A stretch of 64,000 nt of DNA, from the NCBI GenBank assembly GCA_942491945.1, contig CALODD010000087.1, positions 1 to 64,000 of the forward strand, in the 5' to 3' direction. Positions 45,150-53,916 of this stretch are shown piece by piece. This stretch comes from JAJDYQ01 sp942491945 (GTDB lineage Bacteria > Pseudomonadota > Gammaproteobacteria > JAJDYQ01). Position 1 is the first letter of the stretch; the number at the start of each line of letters is the position of its first letter. The position numbers and the translations under genes were made by a program. The notes under the pieces are model-generated. The model was given only the letters and a program-made list of their open reading frames with translations. It did not search any database and was not told the origin of the DNA.

Positions 45150-45161
45150 TTTGATCCCCTA

Positions 45162-45500
45162 CTAGAGTGCTTCGTCTCCCGACTCGCCCGTACGGATACG
45201 CACGGCCTGTTCGAGAGATGCTACAAAGATTTTTCCGTCACCAATTTTTCCAGACTGTGCTGACTTGGTGATTGCTTCAATGACACCGTCAACCTGCCCA
45301 TCTTCGATGGCGATTTCCAGTTTGACCTTGGGTAGAAAATCCACCACATATTCCGCGCCACGATATAGCTCGGTGTGACCCTTCTGACGACCAAAACCTT
45401 TAACCTCAGTCGCGGTTAAGCCTTTAACACCGATTTCAGAGAGCGCTTCTCTAACGTCATCCAGCTTAAAGGGTTTGATGATAGCGGTTACCATTTTCAT
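45162..45500 (-). CDS. glnK: PII signal protein GlnK, copy 1
   Basis: 112 residues. PII trimer subunit that blocks AmtB when nitrogen is plentiful. T-loop with the uridylylation Tyr51 in RQKGHTELYRGAEYVVDFLPK, ATP-binding GKIGDGKIFV. Nearly identical N-terminus to copy 2 (46965-47303), so the pair duplicated together with its amt gene. Confidence 0.95.
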   Translation of the reverse strand: MKMVTAIIKPFKLDDVREALSEIGVKGLTATEVKGFGRQKGHTELYRGAEYVVDFLPKVKLEIAIEDGQVDGVIEAITKSAQSGKIGDGKIFVASLEQAVRIRTGESGDEAL

Positions 45501-45621
45501 CGTTCTTTCTCCTTTTAAAGTTAATTCAAATCTGACTCAAAATAGATGGCATCGTTACCACTATACGTGAGCCAGCCCTATGCTCAAAGCCTACATTTAG
45601 CCAATCTCAGAACGCAGAAAA

Positions 45622-45648
45622 GGGTGACCGCGGAAACCGCGGCCACCC
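45622..45648 (-). terminator. Hairpin downstream of the second amt gene
   Basis: GGGTGACCGCGG / CCGCGGCCACCC with a 3-base loop; the minus-strand transcript then reads TTTT. Placed between amt copy 2 and glnK copy 1, so it may reduce read-through into glnK1-amtB or serve as a partial terminator. Confidence 0.7.
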
Positions 45649-45672
45649 AGACGCCAGAGGTCGGCTGTAAAA

Positions 45673-46953
45673 CTACTTGGTGAATTCTGGATAGGCTTCC
45701 AATCCACATTCACTAATATCAACACCTTCGTACTCTTCTTCTTCGCTTACTCTTATTCCCATGATTGCTTTGATAATCAACCATGTGATCAAGCTTGCGC
45801 CAAAGACCCATACAAAGATTGTTAAACCACCTACGATCTGTCCAACGAAATTTGCACTATCATTTGTCAGTGGTACCGCGAGTAATCCCCAGATACCGAC
45901 AACACCGTGAACCGAGATTGCACCGACAGGATCATCAATCTTTAATTTATCCAGAAAGATGATACTAGCCACGACAATGAATCCACCCACTGCGCCGATT
46001 AACGTTGCAGCTAATGGGGTAGGCGTATCTGGGCCCGCAGTGATAGCAACCAGTCCGGCAAGAGCACCGTTCAGTGCCATCGTAAGATCAGCCTTACCAA
46101 ACCAGATTCGAGCTAGAACTAGAGCAGCAATCAAACCACCCGCCGCTGCAGCATTTGTGTTCACAAATACCATTGCAACTGCATTTGCACTCGCTGCATC
46201 ACCTAACTTAAGAACAGAGCCGCCATTAAAACCGAACCAGCCCATCCAGAGGATAAATGTACCGAGTGTCGCAAGAGGCAGATTGGCGCCAGGGATCGCA
46301 TTAACCGACCCATCTTTGCCGTACTTACCTTTACGCGGACCAAGTACTAGTACGCCTGCAAGAGCAGCGGCAGCACCTGCCATATGAACAATGCCTGAGC
46401 CTGCAAAGTCCAGGAAGCCATAGTCATCTCCCAGGCTATACAATCCAAATACAGAATTGCCACCCCAGGTCCAGCTACCTTCCATCGGATAGATAAATGC
46501 TGTCATCACAACCGCAAATGCCAGGAATGCCCATAGCTTCATACGTTCAGCTACAGCACCCGAAACAATCGACATTGCAGTCGCAACGAACACGACCTGA
46601 AAGAAGAAATCAGAGGCATCTGAATAAACAGCACCGCCAGCAAATCCGGCTTCAGCTGATTCCGCTAGTACTGCAGCTGTTAATCCATCGGCATTGGCCG
46701 CACCATCAAGTGCAATGCCATCCAGTAGAAAACCACCGCCATACATAATGTCGTAACCGATAACCATATATGCTGTACAGGCAATCGCAAACAACGCAAC
46801 GTTCTTGGTTAGAATCTCAGTTGTATTCTTGGAACGAACCAGGCCAGCTTCTAGCATCGAGAAGCCGGCAGCCATCCACATTACCAGTGCACCACATACT
46901 AAAAAGTAGAATGTATCCATGGCGTACTGGAGTTCGAAAATATTATTTTCCAT
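45673..46953 (-). CDS. Second ammonium transporter (Amt family)
   Basis: 426 residues, no signal peptide, eleven membrane helices. FSMLEAGLVRSKNTTEIL, pore histidines in GIVHMAGAAAAL and ISVHGVVGIWG, and DDPVGAISVHG. It belongs to the Amt group with acidic N-terminus, distinct from the amtB at 43.8 kb. Encoded 11 bp after glnK copy 2. Confidence 0.94.
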   Translation of the reverse strand: MENNIFELQYAMDTFYFLVCGALVMWMAAGFSMLEAGLVRSKNTTEILTKNVALFAIACTAYMVIGYDIMYGGGFLLDGIALDGAANADGLTAAVLAESAEAGFAGGAVYSDASDFFFQVVFVATAMSIVSGAVAERMKLWAFLAFAVVMTAFIYPMEGSWTWGGNSVFGLYSLGDDYGFLDFAGSGIVHMAGAAAALAGVLVLGPRKGKYGKDGSVNAIPGANLPLATLGTFILWMGWFGFNGGSVLKLGDAASANAVAMVFVNTNAAAAGGLIAALVLARIWFGKADLTMALNGALAGLVAITAGPDTPTPLAATLIGAVGGFIVVASIIFLDKLKIDDPVGAISVHGVVGIWGLLAVPLTNDSANFVGQIVGGLTIFVWVFGASLITWLIIKAIMGIRVSEEEEYEGVDISECGLEAYPEFTK

Positions 46954-46964
46954 GCTTAAACTCC

Positions 46965-47303
46965 TTAAATCGCTTCGTCGTCAGTTTCGCCAGTACGGAT
47001 ACGGACGACCTTTTCGACGCTTGAAACAAAGATCTTGCCGTCACCAATTTTGCCGGTGCCAGCTGCTTTCGATATAGCTTCGATAACGCTATCCGCCATA
47101 TCGGCTTTAACTACGATGTCGAGTTTGATCTTGGGCAGAAAATCAACCACATACTCTGCGCCGCGATATAACTCGGTATGACCTTTCTGACGACCAAACC
47201 CTTTTACTTCTGTCGCCGTCAGGCCCTGTACACCGATCTCGGATAGTGCTTCACGCACATCATCCAGCTTGAACGGCTTAATGATTGCCGTAATCATTTT
47301 CAT
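46965..47303 (-). CDS. PII signal protein GlnK, copy 2
   Basis: 112 residues with the same T-loop Tyr51 (HTELYRGAEYV) and GKIGDGKIFVSSVEKVVRIRTGETDDEAI. Paired with the second amt gene. Differs from copy 1 mostly in residues 60-85, where the Amt-contact and effector contacts may differ. Confidence 0.95.
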   Translation of the reverse strand: MKMITAIIKPFKLDDVREALSEIGVQGLTATEVKGFGRQKGHTELYRGAEYVVDFLPKIKLDIVVKADMADSVIEAISKAAGTGKIGDGKIFVSSVEKVVRIRTGETDDEAI

Positions 47304-47337
47304 AGGATTCTCCTCGTCTATTTGGGTTAATAAGTAA

Positions 47338-48069
47338 TTAAAGATCCATCGACAGTGTCAATAGTGCCCGTGAATTACAAACCGACTGAGAATTACACCC
47401 ACCAGCAACATCACTAGTATTTGTGAAAGTTAAATCAACTCCCATTGGACCAAGTGAAGTTGCAATACCAATGCTTGTATCTTTGTAGCTATCTGCTGTT
47501 CCTGCTTTAGTAACTTTCTTGTCTTCGTCGTAATCTGTAATGCCGTAGTGAGCATGTGCAGTCCAGTCATCATTGATCGGTACTTCAAGACCAAAGTCCC
47601 AATATGTTGCTTCTTCAAAACCAAAAAAGTCAGAACTGCGGTTATATGTCAGACTTGCAGCTGCTGGGCCAAAATCATGACTTACACCTACATGCCATTC
47701 ATTTGTGTCATTCCAACCAACAGTTGTACCTGGGTACATATAACGAAGAAAACCTACATCGACCCCAAGACCACCAACTTCACCAGCCCAACCAAAATAC
47801 ACGTCAACTTCTTTACTAGCGCCACTATAGAAAGCATCGTCAACTACAGCCGCCCATGCACCAACATACATTCCACTATCATGCCCGTAATCAATACCGG
47901 CTGAGAACGAAGGATCATGATCATTCTGTGACATACCACGGAAATAGTAATCGCTTGTATAAGCCACATTCGCTGATAAGCCTTTAACACCCATCAGATC
48001 CGCTGACGCCGGCATTGCAGCAGTAGCCATTACCGCAGCTGCTGATAGTCCTAATAGTTGCTTTTTCAT
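47338..48069 (-). CDS. TorF-family putative outer-membrane porin
   Basis: 243 residues. Signal peptide ending PASA. Beta-rich TIGR02001/Gcw_chp-type sequence: LSANVAYTSDYYFRGMSQNDHDPSFSAGIDYGHDSGMYVGAWAA, FLRYMYPGTT, EWHVGVSHDFGPAAASLTYN, alternating hydrophobic residues throughout and a C-terminal Leu (LLTLSMDL). First gene of the transcript glnK2-amt2-glnK1-amtB, behind a sigma54 promoter, so probably an outer-membrane route for ammonium or small nitrogen compounds. Substrate is inference. Confidence 0.87.
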   Translation of the reverse strand: MKKQLLGLSAAAVMATAAMPASADLMGVKGLSANVAYTSDYYFRGMSQNDHDPSFSAGIDYGHDSGMYVGAWAAVVDDAFYSGASKEVDVYFGWAGEVGGLGVDVGFLRYMYPGTTVGWNDTNEWHVGVSHDFGPAAASLTYNRSSDFFGFEEATYWDFGLEVPINDDWTAHAHYGITDYDEDKKVTKAGTADSYKDTSIGIATSLGPMGVDLTFTNTSDVAGGCNSQSVCNSRALLTLSMDL

Positions 48070-48117
48070 TTTTTACTCCTCTTCAAAAACATTAAAATTT
48101 CTATTCACCCTTCATAA

Positions 48118-48134
48118 AGCACTAAGCGTGCCAA
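48118..48134 (-). promoter_or_regulatory. Sigma54 promoter of the porin-glnK-amt operon
   Basis: Minus strand TTGGCACGCTTAGTGCT: perfect -24 element and GTGC at -12. It lies about 50 bp upstream of the porin ATG. Confidence 0.85.
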
Positions 48135-48237
48135 TTTTAATTCCCCAATAAAAACAGATAGTTATATGAGGTTTTATAGACTTACCGCTGTCATAATGGA
48201 ACGTATGCACCACCTATAGTCACGATATAAGTCATCC

Positions 48238-48252
48238 GCACCATTACTGTGC
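48238..48252. promoter_or_regulatory. NtrC-type enhancer site
   Basis: GCACCATTACTGTGC fits the NtrC dyad GCAC-N7-GTGC exactly and lies about 105 bp upstream of the sigma54 -24. A weaker GCAC-N7-AGTC is at 48207-48221. This matches nitrogen-limitation control of glnK-amtB operons. Confidence 0.75.
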
Positions 48253-48329
48253 GCTTATATACCGCTATACTTTCATTGAGGTGCATTCCAGCTCAGGCCT
48301 CTTATAATCAGGCCTAGACAGGAGGAAAT

Positions 48330-48569
48330 ATGGATCCAAAAATACTCGATGACATCGCGAAACAACTGGCAGCAGCTGTACCGGCAGACCTGCACAAGCT
48401 GCGTGATGACCTGCAAAAGAACTTCCGTGCCGTGCTGGATAACACGCTGGCAAAGATGTCGCTCGTGACCCGCGAAGAGTTTGATGCACAACAATCTGTA
48501 TTGAATCGTAGTCGTGAAAAACTCGAAGCCCTGGAAAGACGACTTCGCGATCTCGAAAAAAGCTTATAA
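48330..48569 (+). CDS. ubiK: UbiK, ubiquinone biosynthesis accessory factor
   Basis: 79 residues. BMFP-type coiled-coil protein: DPKILDDIAKQLAAAVPADLHKLRDDLQKNFRAVLDNTLAKMSLVTREEFDAQQSVLNRSREKLEALERRLRDLEKSL. Works with UbiJ. Next to comM, the usual gammaproteobacterial neighbour. AGGAGGAAA precedes the ATG. Confidence 0.93.
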   Translation: MDPKILDDIAKQLAAAVPADLHKLRDDLQKNFRAVLDNTLAKMSLVTREEFDAQQSVLNRSREKLEALERRLRDLEKSL

Positions 48570-48590
48570 ACACCACACCATCCGGCCCTG

Positions 48591-50087
48591 ATGTCTTTGG
48601 CCCTGGTTCATACCCGTGCACTCGCGGGTATCAATGCACCTGAAGTCACTGTTGAGGTGCATGCATCCAACGGGCTTCCAGCTATATCTATTGTTGGTTT
48701 ACCCGAAGCAGCAGTTAAAGAAAGCCGAGACCGAGTGCGCAGCGCAATCATCAACTCTGGTTTTGAATTCCCCAATCGACGATTAACGATCAATCTCGCG
48801 CCAGCCGATCTTCCAAAGGAAGGTGGTCGTTTCGATTTACCAATAGCTTTAGGTATTCTCGCTGCATCAGGACAGCTTGATGCTCAGTCTCTTAAAGACT
48901 ATGAATTCCTGGGCGAGTTATCACTTGGTGGAGAACTACAGCCTGTGCACGGTGTCCTGCCATCGGTACTCAAAGCAAAAGATAAACAGCGCAATGCAAT
49001 CATCCCAGAAAAGAATTCAGATGAAGCATCGTTAACGACGAATACAATAATCTATACGGCAAAACATTTACTTGAAGTAACTCAACATCTGAATACCGGC
49101 AACACGCTTCAACCCCTCGAAATCACAGAACAGACAACCCATCATGAGATATACGATGTCGATATGTCTGAAGTAAAAGGCCAATCATATGCGCGTCGCG
49201 CACTGGAAATAGCGGCAGCTGGACAACACAGTCTGCTTTTCATAGGGCCGCCAGGAACTGGCAAATCCATGTTAGCTGAAAGACTAAGAACGATACTGCC
49301 GCCAATGACCGAAGAAGAAGCACTTGAGGCGGCGGCTATCAAGTCACTCGTTGGAAAACAAATCAGCCACGCAACCAAGTCCATAAGATCTTATAGGCAA
49401 CCTCATCATTCATCTTCTTCAGTTGCTCTGGTTGGCGGCGGTTCAAATCCCAGACCAGGGGAGATTTCATTAGCCCATCATGGAATTTTATTCCTTGATG
49501 AACTGCCTGAATTTGATCGACGTGTCCTTGATAGCTTACGTGAACCACTGGAAACCGGCCACATCGTTATTTCCCGTGCGGCACGCCAGGCGGAATTTCC
49601 AGCGAATGTTCAATTGATCGCTGCAATGAACCCTTGCCCCTGTGGTTATCTCGGTGATAGCCAGCATGCCTGCAAAGATACACCCGACCAGATACAACGT
49701 TATCGTGGACGCGTCACTGGCCCTTTCCTGGATCGCATAGATCTATATATACAGGTACCGAGAATAAAACTCAGTGAGGCTCGACAGTCCGAAACGCCCG
49801 AAGATAGTCAGGCCATTCGCGAACGTGTTATTCATGCGAGACAAAAGCAACTATCTCGCACAGGTCTAGCTAATGCCAAACTAAAACCTGCTCATGTAAA
49901 AGAAACCTGCGCATTAAATGAAAAAGACGAAACACTACTTTTAAATGCAACAGAAAAACTTGGACTATCCTCACGCGCACATGATCGTATCATCAAAGTA
50001 GCTCGAACCATTGCTGATTTAGACAACAGTGATAGCATACAGACTCATCATTTAACTGAAGCAATTGGCTACCGACGTTTTCAGTAG
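48591..50087 (+). CDS. comM: ComM/YifB, Mg-chelatase-like AAA+ ATPase
   Basis: 498 residues. N-terminal Lon-protease-like domain (SLALVHTRALAGINAPEVTVEVHASNGLPAISIVGLPEAAVKESRDRVRSAI) and an AAA+ Mg-chelatase module: Walker A GPPGTGKSML, Walker B ILFLDELPEF, AAMNPCPCGYLGD, RFLDRIDLYIQVP. ComM is a helicase that drives branch migration in natural transformation. Intact. Confidence 0.94.
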   Translation: MSLALVHTRALAGINAPEVTVEVHASNGLPAISIVGLPEAAVKESRDRVRSAIINSGFEFPNRRLTINLAPADLPKEGGRFDLPIALGILAASGQLDAQSLKDYEFLGELSLGGELQPVHGVLPSVLKAKDKQRNAIIPEKNSDEASLTTNTIIYTAKHLLEVTQHLNTGNTLQPLEITEQTTHHEIYDVDMSEVKGQSYARRALEIAAAGQHSLLFIGPPGTGKSMLAERLRTILPPMTEEEALEAAAIKSLVGKQISHATKSIRSYRQPHHSSSSVALVGGGSNPRPGEISLAHHGILFLDELPEFDRRVLDSLREPLETGHIVISRAARQAEFPANVQLIAAMNPCPCGYLGDSQHACKDTPDQIQRYRGRVTGPFLDRIDLYIQVPRIKLSEARQSETPEDSQAIRERVIHARQKQLSRTGLANAKLKPAHVKETCALNEKDETLLLNATEKLGLSSRAHDRIIKVARTIADLDNSDSIQTHHLTEAIGYRRFQ

Positions 50088-50110
50088 TCATTTAGAGACT
50101 GGGGCAACAA

Positions 50111-50977
50111 ATGAGCAACTATCAAAGCGGTATTCTTGCCGACGTTCCATTACATGCGCGTTATCTTTTTTATTCCCTAGCGTCTGATGCCGATATACAA
50201 ACCGCTTTAGATACTGCGAAACCATTAATAGATGGCAATCAGACAGTCATTGGACTGGGTTCCTCGACATTACATACATTGGGAAAAGCAGTTCCTGGCA
50301 TGAAAACATTTCCCGCCATGAGTCACACCGGGATTGATATCCCCTCGACACCATACGCACTCATGCTCTGGCTACGTGGAGACGAACGCGGCGAATTAAC
50401 ACACCGAACTCGCCAACTGACTGAAGCGCTCGCTCCAGCATTTGAACTGGACGATGTCATCGAGTCTTTTAAATACCGAGATGGCGATGACCTTACTGGC
50501 TATGAAGACGGCACAGAAAACCCCGAGGGTAGCGATGCCATTAACGCAGCATTTGTTCAGAACGCTAATGATGAACTCAACGGTTCAAGCTTTATTGCCA
50601 TCCAGCAGTGGGTCCATGACTTCAATACTTTTCAGTCACATAGCACCGAAGAACAGGACAATATATTTGGACGCCGTATTAGCGATAATGAAGAAATAGA
50701 AGATGCCCCCAAGTCTGCACATGTTAAACGCACCGCACAGGAAGACTTTGACCCCGAAGCATTTGTCGTGCGTCGTTCTATGCCCTGGTCAGCATCTGAT
50801 GGTGAGGGTTTAGTGTTTGTAGCTTTCGGTAACAGCTTTGATGCGTTTGAGGCACTATTGAATCGGATGATCGGAGAGGATGACGGGGTTGTTGATGCTT
50901 TGTTTTCTTTTACCCGGCCGATTACCGGTGGGTATTATTTGTGTCCGCCGGTGAGAGATGGGGTTATTACGTTTTAG
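50111..50977 (+). CDS. DyP-type haem peroxidase
   Basis: 288 residues. GYEDGTENPEG is the GXXDG signature (catalytic Asp), later VVRRSMPWSASDGEGLVFVAFGNSFDAFEALLNRMIGEDDGVVDALFSFTRPITGGYYLCPP with the conserved distal Arg and the C-terminal hydrophobic strand. No signal peptide; a YfeX-like cytoplasmic peroxidase. AGACTGGGG precedes the ATG. Confidence 0.93.
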   Translation: MSNYQSGILADVPLHARYLFYSLASDADIQTALDTAKPLIDGNQTVIGLGSSTLHTLGKAVPGMKTFPAMSHTGIDIPSTPYALMLWLRGDERGELTHRTRQLTEALAPAFELDDVIESFKYRDGDDLTGYEDGTENPEGSDAINAAFVQNANDELNGSSFIAIQQWVHDFNTFQSHSTEEQDNIFGRRISDNEEIEDAPKSAHVKRTAQEDFDPEAFVVRRSMPWSASDGEGLVFVAFGNSFDAFEALLNRMIGEDDGVVDALFSFTRPITGGYYLCPPVRDGVITF

Positions 50978-51330
50978 TTAGCTTTATTGTTTCTCACTGT
51001 TGCCCCGCGCTTCACGGGACCGGTTGTCGTGCTTTTGCGGGAATCTATTGTTCTGTTTTTTTGATGTTTCGCGCTTGATCGTTTGTTCTTTGTCTTTATT
51101 CCCTCTATAAGCGCGAGTTCATTTTTGTTTCGGCAAAAACGAACCAAAAAACCATTGCTCCAAATACGCCTGGTTGCGACTTCCACGTTTATTCCCTGCT
51201 TTGTCCGGCATTTCGTAAACGCTCCCCTCTAAAACCTGCAGAGCTCAAACAGTGCTTGCCGGTAATCGGAGGTAAACGGAACGGCAACGGGTGAGTCGTG
51301 GAAAAAAAACACCACCGCATATGAGTGGGA
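50978..51330. other. Non-coding stretch between DyP gene and IS1182 element
   Basis: About 350 bp. A short open frame on the minus strand (50974-51186) is Lys/Asn/Arg-rich with no signal and is not credible. It contains TTTTTGTTTCGGCAAAAACG and CCGCGC..CACGGGAC self-complementary stretches of the kind that abound as intergenic repeats. No tRNA seen. Confidence 0.4.
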
Positions 51331-52939
51331 GAGGCTGTGTAAAAACTCATTCTTATTCAGTAACACATAGGCGAGTACGCCAAAATTAGTATTCAATGCG
51401 TGTTTAATTGCGCAAATAATCTAGAGACAAAGCCAGGTGAATATCATCTAGCCATTTCAAGTAGTAACTTCTCGGTTCCCAGCATATTAATAACCCGTTT
51501 CATATTATACGCCAGTACATGCAAGCTCATTTCGGTACTGACACGTTTTAATGTTTTGGTCGTAAAGTGCGTGGAACCCATCCAGGCTTTCAATGTGCCA
51601 AATGGGTGCTCGACGGTACTTCGTCTGATCACCATTTTATCCGGTGATCGATCCAGACGATCCTGCATTTCATCCAGGATTGCCTCGTGTTCCCAGCGGG
51701 TGATACGACGATTCACTCCGGTTGTACATTTCGCCTTATCTGCACACGTCGGACAATCGGATGACCAGTACTTATGAAGTGTTTTACCCCTTTCTTCGGT
51801 GGTAAATCGCCACTTAGCACGCTTGCCTGCCGGGCATTCATATTCATCGTCTTCCTCAATATATCGAAAGTCACGTTTACCGTAGAGTCCTTTCGACTGG
51901 TTATTCGATGTATAGGTCTTTGGTACGTAAGGGGTTACATTGTTTTCTGTACAGGCGAGTATCTCATCACCGCTGTAGTAACAGCGATCAGCCAGAGCTT
52001 CAATATGGTCTTCGCCAATCGCCTCTTTTGCCTTCAGTGCCATTCGGTGTAGTTGCGTTCGATCACCAACCACATTCGTCACATCATGCGCAACAATGAG
52101 ATGATGCTTGCTATCGACAGCGGTCTGTACGTTATAGCCAACGACACCAGAGCTTAGGCTGCGAGTGCGCAAGGAACGTGCGTCGGGATCGGTCAGTGAT
52201 ACCTGATTGTCAGGGCTTTCTTCGATGCGTTTGCCAATCGATTGGATCTGTTCAATGATCGCTGCAATCTTCTTGATTCTATTCTGCAGTCTTTCTTTTT
52301 TATCGCGATTAACCGAGGACTCGACACGATCTGCTGCTGCCATTTCGCCCAGATATCGATCAACACTTTTCTCCAGCTGATTGATACGGAACTTGATCTT
52401 GGTTTTGGAGAAGTTTTTATCGCAATGGTTGACCGCTTTAAACTTGCTGCCATCAATGGCAACAATCGCCTCGGTAAATAGCGCCAGCTTTCTACATAGC
52501 AATACAAACTCTTTACAGACCTGCTTAATCGCTTCGCCATTGTTCTTACGGAAGTCAGCGATCGTTTTATGGTCAGGTGCTAACTTGCCTGTTAACCACA
52601 TCACTTCTACATTGCGTTGGCTTTCTCGTTCTATGCGGCGACTTGATTGAATCCGATTGAGATAGCCATAGATGTACAGCTTGAGCAGGGTCGCGGGATG
52701 GTAGGAAGGACGGCCTGTTTCTTTGGGATCAATCGATGCAAACCCTAGAGCACCGAAATCTAGCTGATCAACGAATACGTCGATAACACGAACCGGATTA
52801 TCTTCTGTTATATATTCATCCAGGCTTTCCGGAAATAGTGTCGCCTGAGTTCGATCTACACCTTGGACAAATCGGTTCATAGGAACTCCCGTCAGATGTT
52901 TTATCAATTATACGGGGGTCAGGGTTTTTACACAGCCTC
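51331..52939 (-). mobile_element. IS1182-family insertion sequence, complete, 1609 bp
   Basis: Terminal inverted repeats GAGGCTGTGTAAAAAC at 51331 and its complement ending at 52939. No clear target duplication is visible at the flanks. Confidence 0.9.
51444..52880 (-). CDS. IS1182-family transposase
   Basis: 478 residues from MNRFVQGVDRTQATLFPESLDEY (an upstream in-frame ATG at 52907 exists; GGGAG lies before 52880). Typical IS1182 structure: DUF772-like N-terminal domain (RPSYHPATLLKLYIYGYLNRIQSSRRIERE), DDE Asp in IVAIDGSKFKAV, conserved VGYNVQTAVDSKHHLIVAHDV and ADRCYYSGDEI, and the Glu end VEHPFGTLKAWMG. Intact. Confidence 0.93.
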   Translation of the reverse strand: MNRFVQGVDRTQATLFPESLDEYITEDNPVRVIDVFVDQLDFGALGFASIDPKETGRPSYHPATLLKLYIYGYLNRIQSSRRIERESQRNVEVMWLTGKLAPDHKTIADFRKNNGEAIKQVCKEFVLLCRKLALFTEAIVAIDGSKFKAVNHCDKNFSKTKIKFRINQLEKSVDRYLGEMAAADRVESSVNRDKKERLQNRIKKIAAIIEQIQSIGKRIEESPDNQVSLTDPDARSLRTRSLSSGVVGYNVQTAVDSKHHLIVAHDVTNVVGDRTQLHRMALKAKEAIGEDHIEALADRCYYSGDEILACTENNVTPYVPKTYTSNNQSKGLYGKRDFRYIEEDDEYECPAGKRAKWRFTTEERGKTLHKYWSSDCPTCADKAKCTTGVNRRITRWEHEAILDEMQDRLDRSPDKMVIRRSTVEHPFGTLKAWMGSTHFTTKTLKRVSTEMSLHVLAYNMKRVINMLGTEKLLLEMAR

Positions 52940-53106
52940 AGTACAAAACGGACGGTCGAAAATTAATCGAGTCTGACCCATCGATATCTGTAGCGATTTT
53001 AGCCTATCAAAGAGTAGACTTGCATGAACGATATTTGGCAAGACTCTCAATATTTTGCTGAATGAACTCCCTACTATCTATGTCGACCTAAAGATAGAAG
53101 ATAGTC

Positions 53107-53835
53107 TTATTCAGTGATAAATCCTTCTAGCTTGTCTTCAATTGCTTTCGCAATGAGGTTTGATGCGTATAAGTAATGCTTAGGTACTAGTGCATCATAT
53201 TCAAGATTCTTGTATACGCCCTGGAATTGACACCACCTAGGTATAAAGTGATCGCGTTGAGTCATGATCCCATGAGTACAGTCAACTAGGTACTGGTGAT
53301 CGCCTCCGCCTTCATAGAACATACTTCGGCCTGGAGGTCCTTTACGCACGTACTCATTGAGTATTCGTATTGAACTATAATCTTTTAGTGTGTAGTTAGA
53401 TGTTTCTACTTTCATCGCATGATATTTTTTAATCAAATCATTGCTATCAATAGATCGCAAATGCATTCTTATGTTATTTGCACCAAACGTTATACCATCC
53501 AGCTCTGAACTTGGATTATTAGTCTCTAAATATCTAGCAGATGGCAATAAATGAGGCAATTGCATCTCTATTTTTATCGACTCAAGATCACCGTTTATAT
53601 CGGTCGAAACGATATAGTCTCTAGGAAGTTCTAATGTAATTATACGCTTACCATAACTAATTAATTTTATTTGCACATCCTCGACATCGTTAACATGTTT
53701 ATAATGCGGGCCTGGAAATATGGCTTCTTCTAAGCTCTTGCTTACATAAACTGCAGTAAATAAATACATTGCCACCATTATTAGAATCATTGCAAATAAG
53801 AATGAAAATATGTGATGCGCTTTTATCTTATACAT
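53107..53835 (-). CDS. Hypothetical membrane-anchored protein
   Basis: 242 residues. One N-terminal helix (HHIFSFLFAMILIMVAMYLFTAVYV) and an otherwise soluble, probably periplasmic part with VTSDING-like and EGGGDHQYLVDCTHGIMTQRDHFIPRWCQF; two cysteines near the end. I do not recognise a family. Lies between the two IS1182 elements, so it may be part of a shifted or acquired segment. Confidence 0.6.
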   Translation of the reverse strand: MYKIKAHHIFSFLFAMILIMVAMYLFTAVYVSKSLEEAIFPGPHYKHVNDVEDVQIKLISYGKRIITLELPRDYIVSTDINGDLESIKIEMQLPHLLPSARYLETNNPSSELDGITFGANNIRMHLRSIDSNDLIKKYHAMKVETSNYTLKDYSSIRILNEYVRKGPPGRSMFYEGGGDHQYLVDCTHGIMTQRDHFIPRWCQFQGVYKNLEYDALVPKHYLYASNLIAKAIEDKLEGFITE

Positions 53836-53916
53836 TATATATGTTTTCTACGTATGACTGATTTTCGGCAATTATGTCGTGTTATACCTTGCAGGTAGAA
53901 TGTCCCATTTGTGGCC

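Noticed and set aside
49430..49460. tRNA-like GGTTCAAATCCC T-arm pattern
   Set aside because: It lies within comM and no cloverleaf or anticodon arm surrounds it. No other tRNA candidates seen.
50974..51186. Open frame of 70 codons on the minus strand
   Set aside because: Lys/Asn/Arg-rich, low complexity, overlaps the DyP 3' end, no ribosome-binding site or family signature.
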